Source: Prorocentrum cordatum (lineage: Eukaryota; Sar; Dinophyceae; Prorocentrales; Prorocentraceae). Taken from it: a DNA stretch of 64,000 nt. The stretch is taken from NCBI GenBank assembly GCA_963575745.1, contig CAUYUJ010014561.1:290891-354890 (forward strand), given 5' to 3'. Made by a program: the position numbers and the translations under genes. Shown here one piece after another: positions 1 through 9,914 of the stretch (the stretch's first letter is position 1; the number at the start of each line of letters is the position of its first letter). A model generated the notes under the pieces. The model was not told the DNA's origin and searched no databases. It worked only from the letters and a program-made list of their open reading frames with translations.

Positions 1-700
1 AATGTTTGCGAGCGTGGACCCCAAACATCAAGTTCTTGCACCCTGCAGGTGCAAACTATGTGGCGCAACATGCGTGGTGCAGGCTGTGTGGTGCAGGCTG
101 TGTGGTGCAGGCTGTGGTGCAGGCTGTGTGGGCAGGCTGTGTGGTGCAGGCTGTGTGGACATACGGTGGAAGGTATGTTAAGAAAGCTGTGTGGTGCTTT
201 TTGTGTGGTGCAGCCGATGCTGTGCAATCCATGTGGTATAAACTGAGCTATGTAATGTGAGCTGCAAGCGAAACTACAACAGAGAAACTAATCATGGAAG
301 AATGCAGGGCCAGCTGCCCGGAGGCTTCTTAAGACAAGCCTGGGCCAAGTTCTGTTGTTGTCGCTGGAGGGCGAATTTGCTCAAGAAACTGTGCCAGCTT
401 TCTGACAAGCTGGCTCAGAAACGCTGGCCCAGCTTTGCGGGAGGAAGCTTCGGTGTACAAAAGCACACACCTGTGGGACAACAACACACACTGTGGTGGT
501 GTTAGATATGTGGTGCAGGTTCTGCGGTGTCAGCTGTGTGACCAGGCTGTGTGGGTATGTGGCGTACGGTCTGTTGAGGAAGCTGTGTGGTGCAAGCTGT
601 GTGGTGCAACCGATGCTGTGCAATCCGTGGGGTGTAAGCTGAGCTATGTAGTGTGAACTGGGTGGTGTTAGCTTCGGTGGCAACTCGTGGGAGCCTCAAA
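1..700. repeat. GTGTGGTGCAGGCT minisatellite with a duplicated ~95-bp block
   Basis: The stretch is built from degenerate 14-15 bp units of the form TGTGGTGCAGGCTG in two clusters, about 60-240 and 500-660. The flank of the first cluster (about 170-262, with GATGCTGTGCAATCC then GAGCTATGTA) recurs almost unchanged at about 566-660, so a larger block has also been duplicated roughly 395 bp apart. The short frames here are Val/Gly/Cys-rich shadows of the repeat. Confidence 0.8.
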
Positions 701-714
701 TGCCATCATGTCGG

Positions 715-835
715 CACTTGCGAATCGACGCTAGTCGACGCTAAATCGACGCTAGCCGACGCTGAGTCGACGCTCACCGACGCCAAAACGGCGCTATCTC
801 ATCGATTCCCAGACGCTAACAGGCGCTGAATACAG
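715..835. repeat. Short CGACGCTA-type tandem repeat
   Basis: A degenerate 8-15 bp unit, TCGACGCTA with variants CCGACGCT and TCGACGCT, recurs about eight times. No gene is visible. Confidence 0.65.
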
Positions 836-1302
836 CGTTTAGAGGGCACGCCCGGCTTCCATGATCTGCTACCGAAGGGTGCTGGCTGTGTGGTGCACGC
901 TCTGCCGTGTGCGTCTAGGCCATCTATGGGATGCTTCCGCCCGACCCATCTCGGCACACCCGTCACACGCTTCGTTGTCCCTTATGAGGGCTCCACCGAA
1001 GACGGCTTTCGGGGTGACACGTGTCACCCTGGTGCTCTCTTAAACTGCGCGGCCCCCTGTTTCCCCTCAGAGTGCACACGGTGTTCGGTGTGACGCGTGT
1101 CGCCCGGGTGCTGTCTCGTACCCTATGGTACCACGGTGACGAGACGCCCACGGGCGCCCCATGCTCGGCCTCCGCGTTCAGGGCGCCCGCGAGGTGCGGC
1201 CACGGGCGACCGCATGCGAAGACCCGAGCACAGCCAGGTCCGAGCAGCAGTCGGAGCTAAGCTGCGGTGGTGCTCACAGGCGCTCGGCGCACAGGGCCCT
1301 GT
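836..1302. other. No gene seen; contains a perfect palindrome
   Basis: I see no gene here. Positions 1012-1029 form a perfect 18-bp palindrome with half-site GGGTGACAC. A diverged partner (GTGACGCGTGTCGCCC) lies about 75 bp downstream. This could be a protein-binding dyad or the remnant of a foldback element. Confidence 0.4.
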
Positions 1303-1485
1303 GAGAGCCAAGGCCCCAATACGGTTAGGGCATTGCAGAAGGAACCAGTGGATAAGGAATCCATGGTCTGGAAGTTGGTCTAACTCCCATCGAGGCTTGG
1401 CCATGGATATCGCCGCAGCCCTCATCAGATAAGGAACTCTCCAGGGTCTGCAGCTTCCTGGGCCATTGCTCATCCTGTCTATGCG
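1303..1485 (+). repeat. Dispersed repeat family A, copy 1
   Basis: This block aligns by eye with 3730-3885 over its whole length. Shared landmarks in order are AAGGAA, GGTCTGGAAG, GGCCATGGA, CCGCCCTCATC and CCAGGGTCTGCAGC followed by CTGGG. No open frame is conserved between the copies, so it is treated as a non-coding dispersed element. Confidence 0.65.
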
Positions 1486-2346
1486 GGTTGACTGTACGGC
1501 ACAATTTGGCAATAGGGCGATGCTCGATGGCAAGCGTGACTGCACCGAAACCTCACCATGCGCGCCTTCGGTGCTTCAGGACCAAACGTTTCTTGACATC
1601 GGTAACACAACTCCAGAAACCATGTGTCCACCTTTCTTCGGGTGGGGAGACAAACGACGCACAGACCGTCGTCGTCGATGCTGGTAGGAGACTGGCTTTG
1701 AGTATCTTGCTGCCTGCAAACGGCAATGATAAACTCATGCAGAGCACTGCGCTGGCATAGAAAATCACAGCGGGCATCACATAACTTGGTCTCACACGTG
1801 GACGGCAAAAGTGTGAACCAGTGCACAACCAAATCTTTGCAACAGCAGCGGCGCATACACTTGTGGCCGCTCGCGAAGTGAGAGCCAATCCTCCCATATT
1901 GGTGGGGGATGTGTCTGACTGACTACTGGAAACCTGTGCTCGAAAACTACACAGATCAACCGGCGTCAAATATTTTGAGACCTCCAGAAACTTTCACTCG
2001 CAAGGTTTGGCAGTGGTTCTGTCCCGAAAGGCCCGCTCCTTTGAGCGCTACTCTTTGCAGAGAGGTTGGTTTTCGCTATTCGATGGATGTCCCTGCGGCG
2101 CTCTCAATGATCGCTGCGAGACTGGCTCGTCTCAAAAGGGTCTTGCTGACTCCGGAGCTTGTTCGGCTCAGTCGAAGCACTCTCGCAGACCCTCACAATG
2201 CGATGGTCTGCGACTCGGACAAGGGGATGCTGGCGACATGTGCGAGATGCCATTGCGCACGGCATGTGCTGCATACAGACTGCGCTACGCTGGCTCCAAA
2301 CGTGCGCGCTTCATGCAATCGGCATGGCGGTCTCTGACAATACCCT
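1486..2346. other. Non-repetitive island with a possible ORF at 1909-2337 (+)
   Basis: This is one of few stretches here without low-complexity sequence. A 142-codon plus-strand frame (1909-2337) contains a Cys/His-rich part reading CARCHCARHVLHTDC and ends just before the inverted-repeat element at 2355. A 138-codon minus-strand frame (1553-1969) partly overlaps it. I recognise neither product and cannot tell which strand, if any, is coding. It may be the interior of an old mobile element or a single exon. Confidence 0.3.
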
Positions 2347-2613
2347 TTCCATACCTTAGTGGGCCCTGGAAACGACAGGGCCGTTTTTCTTACGGGTTCC
2401 GTTTTGCTGTTTTTTTTGCCAGTTCCGACGCCGTGTTCTACAAGTTCCGTCGCCGTTTTTTGATCTGTTCCGGCTCCAATTCCAATCATGGAGCCGTTTT
2501 TTAACCGTTTCCGGTCGCCGTTTTTTTTGTCGTTTCCATTTTCAAGGGGCATCCTTGTGTGAAAACGGTGAAAAAACGGCCCTGCCGTTTCCGGGGCCCA
2601 CAAAGTTCCATAC
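2347..2613. mobile_element. 251-bp inverted-repeat element (MITE) with 8-9 bp target-site duplication
   Basis: The left end (2355 onward, CTTAGTGGGCCCTGGAAACG) and the complement of the right end (from 2605, CTTTGTGGGCCCCGGAAACG) form terminal inverted repeats of about 35 bp with few mismatches. The direct repeat TTCCATAC flanks them at 2347-2354 and 2606-2613, and extends to 9 bp if the following C is counted. It has no coding capacity, and its interior repeats T-runs after GCCG. An 8-bp duplication fits hAT transposons and 9 bp fits Mutator-like elements, so it is probably a non-autonomous derivative of one of these. Confidence 0.85.
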
Positions 2614-3311
2614 CGTGTTATGTCAAGGGGCAAGCGAGGAGCGATCGCCTCCGCGGCTCCAGTCTCTCGGCTGGTCGAGGGCCTCTGCCGAGCCAGTGCA
2701 TCTCTCTTCTCGCACTGTTGCTGCGCGTGTGCACGCGCATGCATACGTGCAGACGCGTCTCACTCCGATCGCTCGAACAAAAGCGCGAACTCAGCGGTTT
2801 TTGAGGCGGACCCGCGTAGTCCACACTGGTGTGGCCCATCGTGATGCAAGCGCCGCGCACGATGCAAACTGCGAGCGCTCGTCCGCGTGCGTGTCAATCA
2901 GGTGACGGGGTAATGGAAATCGCCGCATCTGTGAACGTAGGGCGGGCCTTGCGCACGCAAAGCCTCAACCTTGCCAGACCCCTACATACAACATCGTCCG
3001 AGCCTCTTGGAAATGCCCCTGCATCAGAGTCCGATCCTCCATCCTGATTTCATCTTTCATATCCTCGTCGTCGTCGCCGTCGTCGTCCTCCTCCGTCCCA
3101 TGCTCCCTGTCCTCATCTTCGTCTACCTCCCTTGCCTCCTCTTCTCCTCACGCCCCCCATCCCCCTGCACCTCGCCCTTGTCACCCTGCTTCATCGTGCT
3201 TCTACCTCGAATCCCCTCTCCCCTCAACCCGTGGTGCTCCGTGGAGAACCGATGATACAGTTTTGACGACCTACTTGGGTGAGATCGTGCGTCGCACTTT
3301 TGTGCCGCAGC
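2614..3311. other. No gene seen
   Basis: No credible gene. It begins GC-rich, then becomes pyrimidine-rich (about 3060-3240, TCGTCGTC and CCTCC runs). The frames here are short and lack recognisable motifs. Confidence 0.5.
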
Positions 3312-3490
3312 GGTGTCAGGGGCGGCCGAGAGGGGGGCATGCAAGAGGGGGGGGGGGGGCACAAATCGTGGCCAGCGGCACGTGCGCGGCCCAAGGGGGG
3401 GGGCAGGGGCGTGATGAATCCAGAAGAGGCGACATGACATCTGGGGAGATCTTATGGCCCCGGCCATGATACCCACCCCCCTAGGTCATC
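3312..3490 (+). repeat. Dispersed repeat family R, copy 1
   Basis: It shares an ordered set of words with 42530-42710: GTGTC/CATGTC, GCGGCC, a G-run, GCACAAATC/GCAAATC, GTGCGCGGCCCA or ATGCGCGGCCCA, a second G-run, AGAAGAGGCG, and GCCATGATA then CC-rich sequence. Shorter or more diverged relatives lie at 43600-43760 and 44905-44962. No conserved frame. Confidence 0.7.
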
Positions 3491-3729
3491 AGCCCCCCCT
3501 CGGCCGCCCCGGAGTGTCGCAACGCACGCGCGCGGCGTCCGCAGACGAACCGGGGGCGCTGCTGGGCGACCTGCGCGCCAGCGGGCGACCGGGCAGGGGA
3601 TGGCAGTCGCGGGGGAGGGCGGACGCACAGGCGGCGCATGCAGACGCTGCAGGACTTCTCGTGAGCTGCGGGGCGGCCTTCGGGCTCCGGGCCAGAGTCA
3701 GAGAGCCCCAGAGGTGCGTTGGCAAATAC
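3491..3729. other. GC-rich spacer, no gene seen
   Basis: GC-rich sequence between two dispersed repeats. Only compositional open frames are present. Confidence 0.5.
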
Positions 3730-3885
3730 GGTGGGGGCACTGGACAAGGAACCCCTGGGTAAGGAACCCAGGGTCTGGAAGCCTGTGGAAATCCAGTAGT
3801 GGATCGGCCATGGAGATCACCACCGCCCTCATCGGACAAGGCATCCTCCAGGGTCTGCAGCCTCCTGGGCGCATTCCTTGAACTA
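3730..3885 (+). repeat. Dispersed repeat family A, copy 2
   Basis: Second copy of the element at 1303-1485, in the same orientation, matching through GGTCTGGAAG, GGCCATGGAGATC and CCTCCAGGGTCTGCAGC. The copies are about 2.4 kb apart and differ by small indels and substitutions. Confidence 0.65.
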
Positions 3886-4237
3886 ACGCCCCCGCCGAAA
3901 GTGAAGCAACAAGTTCCGCTGCCGGAGGCGCGGCTCCGAAACAAGAAGACGCCGTGCAGACACCGACAGCGACGACGGCGGCTGCGGTGGAGGCGAGGGG
4001 GAGGACGGCGAGGGGAGGAGTACGAAGGCGAGGAGGGAACAGCACTGGCAGGCGCGAAGATGCCCTCCGCCTGGACGGGTCTCAGACCTCCTCGCCAGCT
4101 CGGAGGGCCACCTGAGAAGCCAGGAAGGCGCCTCAGGCGGTGCCTGAGAACCCCCTTTAGACGTGTTCGAAGCGGATCCGGGACTGCGAAGAAAGCCCCC
4201 AGGGGGGCACCGGAGGCACAACGAAAGAGGGGCTATG
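3886..4237. other. No gene seen
   Basis: GC- and purine-rich sequence with no supported gene. Compositional frames are open on both strands. Confidence 0.45.
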
Positions 4238-4417
4238 AGGGGCAACGACAGGGAGGGATTGGCATGGGGGGGGATGCATCAACCTGCAATCGGCGATACA
4301 TCGCCGATAGATCGGCGACAGACCTCCGATAATGAATCCGCACCTTCCTGGGCAGGTTGGGGCGATTGTGGGTCGATGCATCCCCCCCTGTGCCTATCCC
4401 CGCTATCGTTGCCCCCG
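4238..4417. mobile_element. Inverted-repeat element family B, copy 1 (~180 bp MITE)
   Basis: The left end GGGGCAACGACAGGG, with GGGGGGATGCATC about 30 bp in, is mirrored at the right end by GATGCATCCCCCC and TCGTTGCCCC. The interior carries short inverted words (ATCGGCGAT / ATCGCCGAT) and CGCACCTTCCTGGGCAGGTT. A second copy lies at 21531-21736. It has no coding capacity. The bases GA lie next to both ends in both copies, but a target-site duplication is not certain. Confidence 0.8.
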
Positions 4418-4975
4418 AGGCGAAGACTCCGAGAGGACTTCAGATGACCTCAAGCCGTTCGTTGGCAGAACTGGGTGTGGTGGGACCTGGTTCAATGATG
4501 TGTGCTGGGGGACGCCTCCCCCCCCCCCCGCCCCGTTTCATTAACCGGAACTGCCGTCACCCGAAAAACACCAGCTACGGCAGACCTGGTTTAGTGGTTC
4601 TGGCTAATGTAAAAGCTCTGGGGCCCTATCACTAACTGGGTCCCCTTACCTGGAGTCCTGGCTATACCCGATCAAGAGGGCCACCACTCACAAACCTGAC
4701 GGCCTCCGAGGCAAGCTCGGCACGAATTCAGAAACAAAGGGTGAAAACGCCTGCATAGAGTCGGACTAAGGCCATACAAACATCCCTCAGGAACATGAGA
4801 CCCTCCGCCGGCCAAAACACACACAGAACATGCCAGGGCACCCTCCGCAGGATGCACAATAACAGAAACAAGCAAGACGAACGCTAGGGTACCCTCCCCG
4901 AACCGACCTCGATCTTATACCTCGGTCCGGCTGTAGCCGAGCCGACGCTCCGCTTGCTTCTGCGTCCCCTTCCTT
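4418..4975. other. No gene seen
   Basis: Mixed-composition sequence with a C-run at about 4510-4530. I recognise no gene, repeat or RNA. Confidence 0.45.
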
Positions 4976-5180
4976 TCTTTTGCTCGCGCGCACGGGGGGA
5001 AACGAGAAGGGGCGGGGCCGTCTCAGAAGGCTCGGAAGTCCCCCAGCCTTCTGAGGAGTTTTCGAAGCCTTCCCCGAAGGCACAGAAAATACATCTCAGA
5101 AGGCGCGAGGGCTTCTGAGGAGCCCCGCCGCCTTTTGAGAAGGCCTTCTCCTTCTCACTTCCCCCCTCGCTCGCCGCCGA
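4976..5180. mobile_element. Foldback element family F, copy 1
   Basis: The right end (CTCCTTCTCACTTCCC then CTCGCTCGCCG) is the inverse of the left part (CTCGCGCGCACGGGGGGAAA then GAGAAGG). The interior has AAGCCTTCCCCGAAGGC and several AGAAGGC words. The arrangement recurs at 43150-43555, where the same words occur around a nested element. Confidence 0.55.
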
Positions 5181-5214
5181 CTCTTGCAGCCTCCCTCCCT
5201 CCGCCACTCCCCGC

Positions 5215-5412
5215 CTCCGCTCCCTCGCCCCCCCTCTTGTCGTCGCGCCCCACGCTCGCCCGAGCGAGCCCGGGGACGTCTCCTCTCGCGCCCCCCTGCG
5301 CCGGGGGCCCCTCCGTTCGTCCCCCGTCTCGCCCACCTCCATGGGGAGGACGCGGGGCGCGAGGAGGAAGAGAACGGGGGGGAAGCGGACGGACGACGAC
5401 CGACGGCGACGG
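5215..5412 (+). repeat. ~200-bp direct duplication, copy 1
   Basis: Nearly identical to 6256-6455. Both contain CACGCTCGCCCGAGCG, CCTGCGCCGGGGGCCCCTCC, CTCCATGGGG and GAAGAGAACGGGGG in the same order. The copies are about 1,040 bp apart and bracket the inverted-repeat element at 5938-6195. No function is assigned, and all frames through it are GC-rich shadows. Confidence 0.8.
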
Positions 5413-5937
5413 CCCCACACATCCCATACTTTCCCATACTCTCCTGGGAGTCGACGATTGTGTCTGTGTGTTTTTTCCCCTCCTGAAGCCACGCACGTGT
5501 GAACCCTGCCCCCACAGGACAGATTTCTCAGAAACCGGCGGGGGGTCAGAATTTGGTGGACGCCTACAGCCAAGTGGACCCCAGCGGGGGTGTCCCATAC
5601 GTACCCCTTCGTCGAGTAGACACGTGGCGGGCTCTGGAAACCCTGCACCCAAAAATGTTGCCATCTCGTGGGGGGTGCACATCTGACTTCCGCCGGCCGA
5701 CACCGACCTTCCGCCGCCTTCCGCCGAGGAAGAGATACGAACTCCTTCGGTCCTCACGTAGAGTTAGGGCATGCAGGGGGTTGCCAGAGGCTTCTTGGAT
5801 GGGGTCCGAGTAGATGGTGTCGGAAGATCGCGCCACATCGCCGATGCGTCGGCGACATCGGCGATGCATCGGCAACGTCGTCGTGGAGAAAGTTGGGCTC
5901 TGGATCGAGCCGCATCGCCGATGTATTGGCGATGCTT
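5413..5937. other. No gene seen; short ATCGGCGAT inverted words near 5835-5930
   Basis: No supported gene. From about 5835 to 5930 the words ATCGCCGAT, GTCGGCGAC and ATCGGCGAT alternate, resembling the interior of family B elements and possibly a decayed relative. Confidence 0.45.
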
Positions 5938-6195
5938 TGGGCGACCCAGAAGGAGGTCCAGCTTCAAAGGGGTGGTGCAATAGATTTGGGGCAATTGTCT
6001 TGCAAATGCATTGCGCCGGAAAATTGTATTGCATTGTACACGCAACTAATGTACTGCACGCGAACATCCAGCAATGCATTTGCGTCCCGGAACGTATCGC
6101 ACGCCCCAAGTGTACTGCAACCCCACAAATCGATTGCACCAAATCTATTGCGCCACCCCCTTGTCGCTGGACCCCCTTTCGGGCCAACCCGAGAT
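5938..6195. mobile_element. Inverted-repeat element C (~258 bp, TIR ~60 bp)
   Basis: The left arm (about 5938-5997) and the complement of the right arm (about 6125-6195) align over roughly 60 bp with about 80% identity. They share GGTCCAGC, then CAAAGGGG or CAAGGGGG, then GCAATAGATTTGG and GCAAT. The interior is AT-richer and repeats words such as AATGCATT and TGTACTGCA. It has no coding capacity, and no clear target-site duplication was found. Confidence 0.75.
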
Positions 6196-6255
6196 GCGGC
6201 GCGTTCCTCCGACCCCCTTCTGGGGGTGCCCAGACACGGTGGTGCCTCCCCCCCT

Positions 6256-6455
6256 CCGCGCCTCCCCGCCTCCTCGCCCCCCCCCCTTTGTCGTCGCGCT
6301 CCACGCTCGCCCGAGCGGGCCCGGGGACGCCTCCTCCCGCGCCCCCCTGCGCCGGGGGCCCCTCCTTTCGCTCCCCGCCTCGTCCAGCTCCATGGGGGAG
6401 GACGAGGGGCGCGAGGAGGAAGAGAACGGGGGGGAAGCGGACGGACGACGACGAC
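6256..6455 (+). repeat. ~200-bp direct duplication, copy 2
   Basis: Second copy of 5215-5412, in the same orientation and of similar length. It runs into GAC repeats at its right edge, where copy 1 has GACGACCGACGGCGAC, so the trinucleotide tract differs between the copies. Confidence 0.8.
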
Positions 6456-6661
6456 GACGACGCCCTGCGCTGGGGGGTTGCAGACTGGCGAGACGAAGGC
6501 GATCGCGGCTGCGACGGCGGCGGCCGGCGACGGCGGCCGGCGGCCGGCGGCCACCACGGCGGCCGGCGACGGCGCGGCCTGGGGCGCAGCCGCCCCGCGG
6601 CGCGGGCGCGCGCCCCTCGGGGTCGGCCTCGGAAGCGGGCGCCTGGGGTCGTCGCGATTGT

Positions 6662-6708
<47 letters not shown>

Positions 6709-7120
6709 TGTAGTCGTCGTCGTAACCGTCGTCGGATTCGTCGTCGCAGTCGTCCAAAGAGGGGAAGGCGGACTACGGGGCAGAGGGAGGATGCAGAGGG
6801 CAAAGGAAAGAGAGAAGGGGAGGGAGGATGATGATACGGAGGCGAAGGAGACGAGGATGAACGGGAGGGGAGGGGGACGAGCAGCGGGAAGTGGATGGGG
6901 TGAGGGGCACAGGCGAGAGTCGGTAGAGAGGAGGGGAGGGACGAGGATCGGGAGGAAAACGACGGGTGAAAGATGGGGGGGGGGGGGCGAGACGACGAGG
7001 CGCATGGCCGACCAGTGCCAGCACCGGCGTGGAGCGCGGAGCGGTGCGTGGAGCGCGGTGCGCAAGGTGCCGCCGCGGGGCCCTCCGGCGTCCCCCAGCG
7101 AAGGCCGACAGGGCTGATTG
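6456..7120. repeat. GC-rich low complexity with a (GTC)n tract at about 6660-6715
   Basis: GGCGGCCGGCG repeats (about 6510-6570) are followed by a GTC array and purine-rich sequence. All long frames here translate to poly-Ser, poly-Arg, poly-Val or poly-Asp and are repeat artefacts. Confidence 0.7.
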
Positions 7121-7860
7121 TGAGCCCATGTCCCAGATCCCCGACGTCGCGATTCCTTGGCTGCTTGCCTGTCAGGGGCACTGTGGCTTCGAAAGCCGGC
7201 GTGTGGATCGCGCGGTCGAGGATCGGTGGCTCGTGTTCTTTGGTCGTGGTCTGGTTTTTGGTCGTGGCTTGCGGGCCCTTGTCTCCTGTATGATGTCCCG
7301 TATGGTCTCCCGTGTAGTCCCTAGCGCTTTAGTTGAGTGTGGTGTAGTAGCCTGCGCCAGGTATAGTGTAGCTGTCGCATCGCAGCATGTATCAGCAATC
7401 ATACGTATATCATGCTGTAGTTTAGAAGATTCAGTATGATAGATGAACACAAATAAAAAAACTGCCAGCCGATACGTGTGGTAAATGCGTGATGCCTGGA
7501 ACTCTCTCGATCCCTTCTCTGGAACCCATCTCTCTTCTGTTTACTGTTTTTGTCGATGGCCTCGGGCCCGAAACGAAACGGGCCTCTGGAAGCCTAGTTC
7601 GTGAAAACATGCAGGTCTCAAAACACGCGACGTCGGACGGCTTTGCAGGTCTCCGAAGTCTCCACATGTCTCCATCGGCTCCTGGACACCATGGACACGC
7701 CTCGGAACCTTCGACGGGCCAAACACGTGAAACAAACCGGAAAGCCCCGATCCTCCCCAACCTCACTCGTCCTACCTTACGGTTCCCGGACCGTCGGGTT
7801 GGGCGAGGGGAAGGTGGAGCGGGAGGCCAACTGCGGCCAGGCGTGATGGACCGCGCCAGG
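7121..7860. other. Moderate-complexity spacer, no gene recognised
   Basis: The composition is more balanced than its surroundings, with an AT-rich part around 7370-7460. I recognise no domain in any frame. Confidence 0.4.
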
Positions 7861-8276
7861 GTGCCCAGATGGCTACGGAAGGAGGCGGGGAAGCATGCCG
7901 AGGAGGGGGCGAGGGGTGAAGCAGGGGGAGGAGAGGAGGTGGAGGAATTCTGAAAAGGGGGAGGAGGATCGGGGAGAGGGTGGATGAGACTGAGAGAAAA
8001 AGGGGGGGCGAGCTAGAAACAATAAAAGGGAATAGCAGGGGTAGGGGAAGGACCAATTCAGATGGAGGGGCAAGGGTGCGGACGGGAAGGAGGGGCACAT
8101 GGAAGCACTACGTGGAGGACAAGGGAGAGGAGGAGGAGGAGGAGGAGGAGGAGGAGGAGGAGGAGGAGGAGGAGGAGGAAGAGGAGGAGGAGGAGGAGGA
8201 GGAGGAGGAAGAGGAGGAGGAGGAGGAGGAGGAGGAGGAGGAGGAGGAGGAGGAGGAGGAGGAGGGGTTTGTTTCT
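7861..8276 (+). repeat. Purine tract and (GGA)n array
   Basis: About 400 bp of nearly pure purine on the plus strand, ending in an uninterrupted GGA array with two GGAAGA interruptions at 8125-8270. The poly-Glu, poly-Gly and poly-Ser frames crossing it are artefacts. Confidence 0.9.
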
Positions 8277-8570
8277 CCAACGCACCCGTCCGACGACCGA
8301 CCGTCAGGCCTCTTGGGGAGGGCGAAGCCCGCCGCGTACCCGAGGTGCAGGTGGAGGCCAACGCGCGCCGGGACCCGGCAGGCCGCAAGCGGCACGGCGG
8401 CGCTGAAAACGACGACGCCGCACTGGAGACCACCACGATTCCGGACGAGAACACGATGAAGAAGGCAAGAGGTCACTTGTTGCTCACGTGCGCCAGTGGG
8501 TCCACCAGCAGCCGCCTCCCGCCCTGCCAACATCCCATCCCATTGCCGAGTACTGGACGGGTTGCTAACC

Positions 8571-8750
8571 CCCCGCGCGCCACTCGCGTCCACGAACGCC
8601 TTCTGGCCCGTACGCATAATCTCAATGTAGAGGACCTGGTTGTAGACCGCCGTGACCTCGCCGACCCTACCGATGAACTCGGCCTCCGTGGCCACCACGT
8701 TTGCGTCCTTTGAACTCTTCCAGCGGCCACGAATAGCCACCGCATTGGTC
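8571..8750 (-). CDS. Gene A, candidate exon 4 (partial, unknown product)
   Basis: A 60-codon minus-strand segment without low complexity, preceded on that strand by a pyrimidine-rich stretch ending CTCCCAG, a good splice acceptor. It begins TNAVAIRGRWKSS and includes EAEFIGRVGEVTAVYNQV and IMRTGQKAFVDASG. It lies just downstream of exon 3 on the same strand, so the two probably belong together. However, the nearest GT in exon 3 (after position 8952) would join out of frame, so the exact connection is unresolved. It might instead be the start of a separate gene. I do not recognise the family. Confidence 0.5.
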
Positions 8751-8913
8751 TGGGAGCGAGATGCCGTCGCAGCTGTCGGCCGAGACCTCGGAAGGCCAAT
8801 CTCATGATCGACAAGACCCCCGCAGATCGGCCACGCCCGAGGACAGCCCAGGCAAACCGACACTCCGCACGAGCGTATTCTCTAAGTTCTTCCGCGCATC
8901 CGCCTAGCTAGGG

Positions 8914-9432
8914 CTATAGAGGCTCCGCAAGTGAAACCTCAACGTTTCCACCTCCAGAGCGAAAATGCATGGACTGCAGCATCGGCACAACCTCCCGCGC
9001 CTTCCAGAAGACGCGCGCCAACATTTCGGCCACGAGGATCTGAAACACCGTGCGAGACTCGTACGCCAGGAAGGGAATCAGCACCACCAAGTTCCTGAAT
9101 ACGGATGTCAGCATTCGCACCAGGCGCCACGGGGACCGCCTCAGGAAGCACGTCATCAACCCTAGATGCGAGGACATCCGCGTCCGTGTTGAAGGAGTAA
9201 GGAGGCAGCGCGAGAAGACCATCGAGGGAATGGGGCCCAGAATCTGCATCAGCACGTGCACCACGGGCAGGTCCATGATGGGCGTGTTGCCACGGAGCGT
9301 TGGCAGGAAGGCCAGGAACTGACCTGCGCGAGGACGACTGCGACCAAGGATCACAATCTGGAGCTTGCCAAAGATCAGGAGCATCTTCACCTCGTGGCCG
9401 TGGGCGTCGGTGGCAACGATCTGGAGGGCCAT
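8914..9432 (-). CDS. Gene A, exon 3 (hydrophobic, unknown product)
   Basis: About 170 codons on the minus strand with mostly G or C at third positions, starting MALQIVATDAHGHEVKM and ending at a TAG (8916-8914) unless spliced earlier. It is rich in Leu, Val, Phe and Met, with stretches such as LLIFGKLQIVIL, FLAFLPTL, LPVVHVLMQILGPIP and LVVLIPFLAY. These suggest membrane or buried helices. Exon 2 ends CAG-ATG and this exon begins after CAG-ATG, so joining them gives the continuous reading VARQMALQ. The intron between is essentially an ATG/CAT/CCT array. I cannot name the family. Confidence 0.6.
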   Translation of the reverse strand: MALQIVATDAHGHEVKMLLIFGKLQIVILGRSRPRAGQFLAFLPTLRGNTPIMDLPVVHVLMQILGPIPSMVFSRCLLTPSTRTRMSSHLGLMTCFLRRSPWRLVRMLTSVFRNLVVLIPFLAYESRTVFQILVAEMLARVFWKAREVVPMLQSMHFRSGGGNVEVSLAEPL

Positions 9433-9451
9433 CTGAGCCAGCATCATCGTC

Positions 9452-9482
<31 letters not shown>

Positions 9483-9858
9483 CCATCATCATCATTCTTA
9501 TCATCCGTATTATTATTATTATCATTAATATCATTAGTATCATTATTATTATTATCATTACTATTATTAATGATTATTCATCATCAGCATCAGCATCAGC
9601 ATCAGCATCAGCATCAGCATCCTCATCCTCATCCCCATCCTCATCCTCATCCTCATCCTCATCCTCATCCTCATCCTCATCCTCATCCTCATCCTCATCC
9701 TCATCCTCATCCTCATCCTCATCCTCATCTCATCCTCATCCTCATCCTCATCCTCCTCCTCCTCCTCCTCTTCCTCCTCCTCATCATCATCATCTCATCA
9801 TCTCATCCTCATCCTCATCATCGCATCCTCATCCTCATCCTCATCCTCATCCTCATCC

Positions 9859-9913
<55 letters not shown>
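9433..9913. repeat. Gene A intron 2: (CAT)n, (CAG/CAT)n and (CCTCAT)n arrays
   Basis: Continuous trinucleotide and hexanucleotide repeats: CATCATCAC, then TATTAT/CATTAT, CAGCAT, CCTCAT and finally CAT. They fill the whole space between two in-frame coding segments of gene A. On the transcribed strand the intron would begin GATGAT, a GA-type donor of the kind reported for dinoflagellates, and would end in AG. Confidence 0.7.

Positions 9914-9914
<1 letters not shown>

Noticed and set aside
5215-6455. Pair of 200-bp direct repeats as LTRs of a retrotransposon
   Set aside because: The interior is only about 840 bp with a MITE and no gag/pol, primer-binding site or polypurine tract; the copies lack TG...CA ends.
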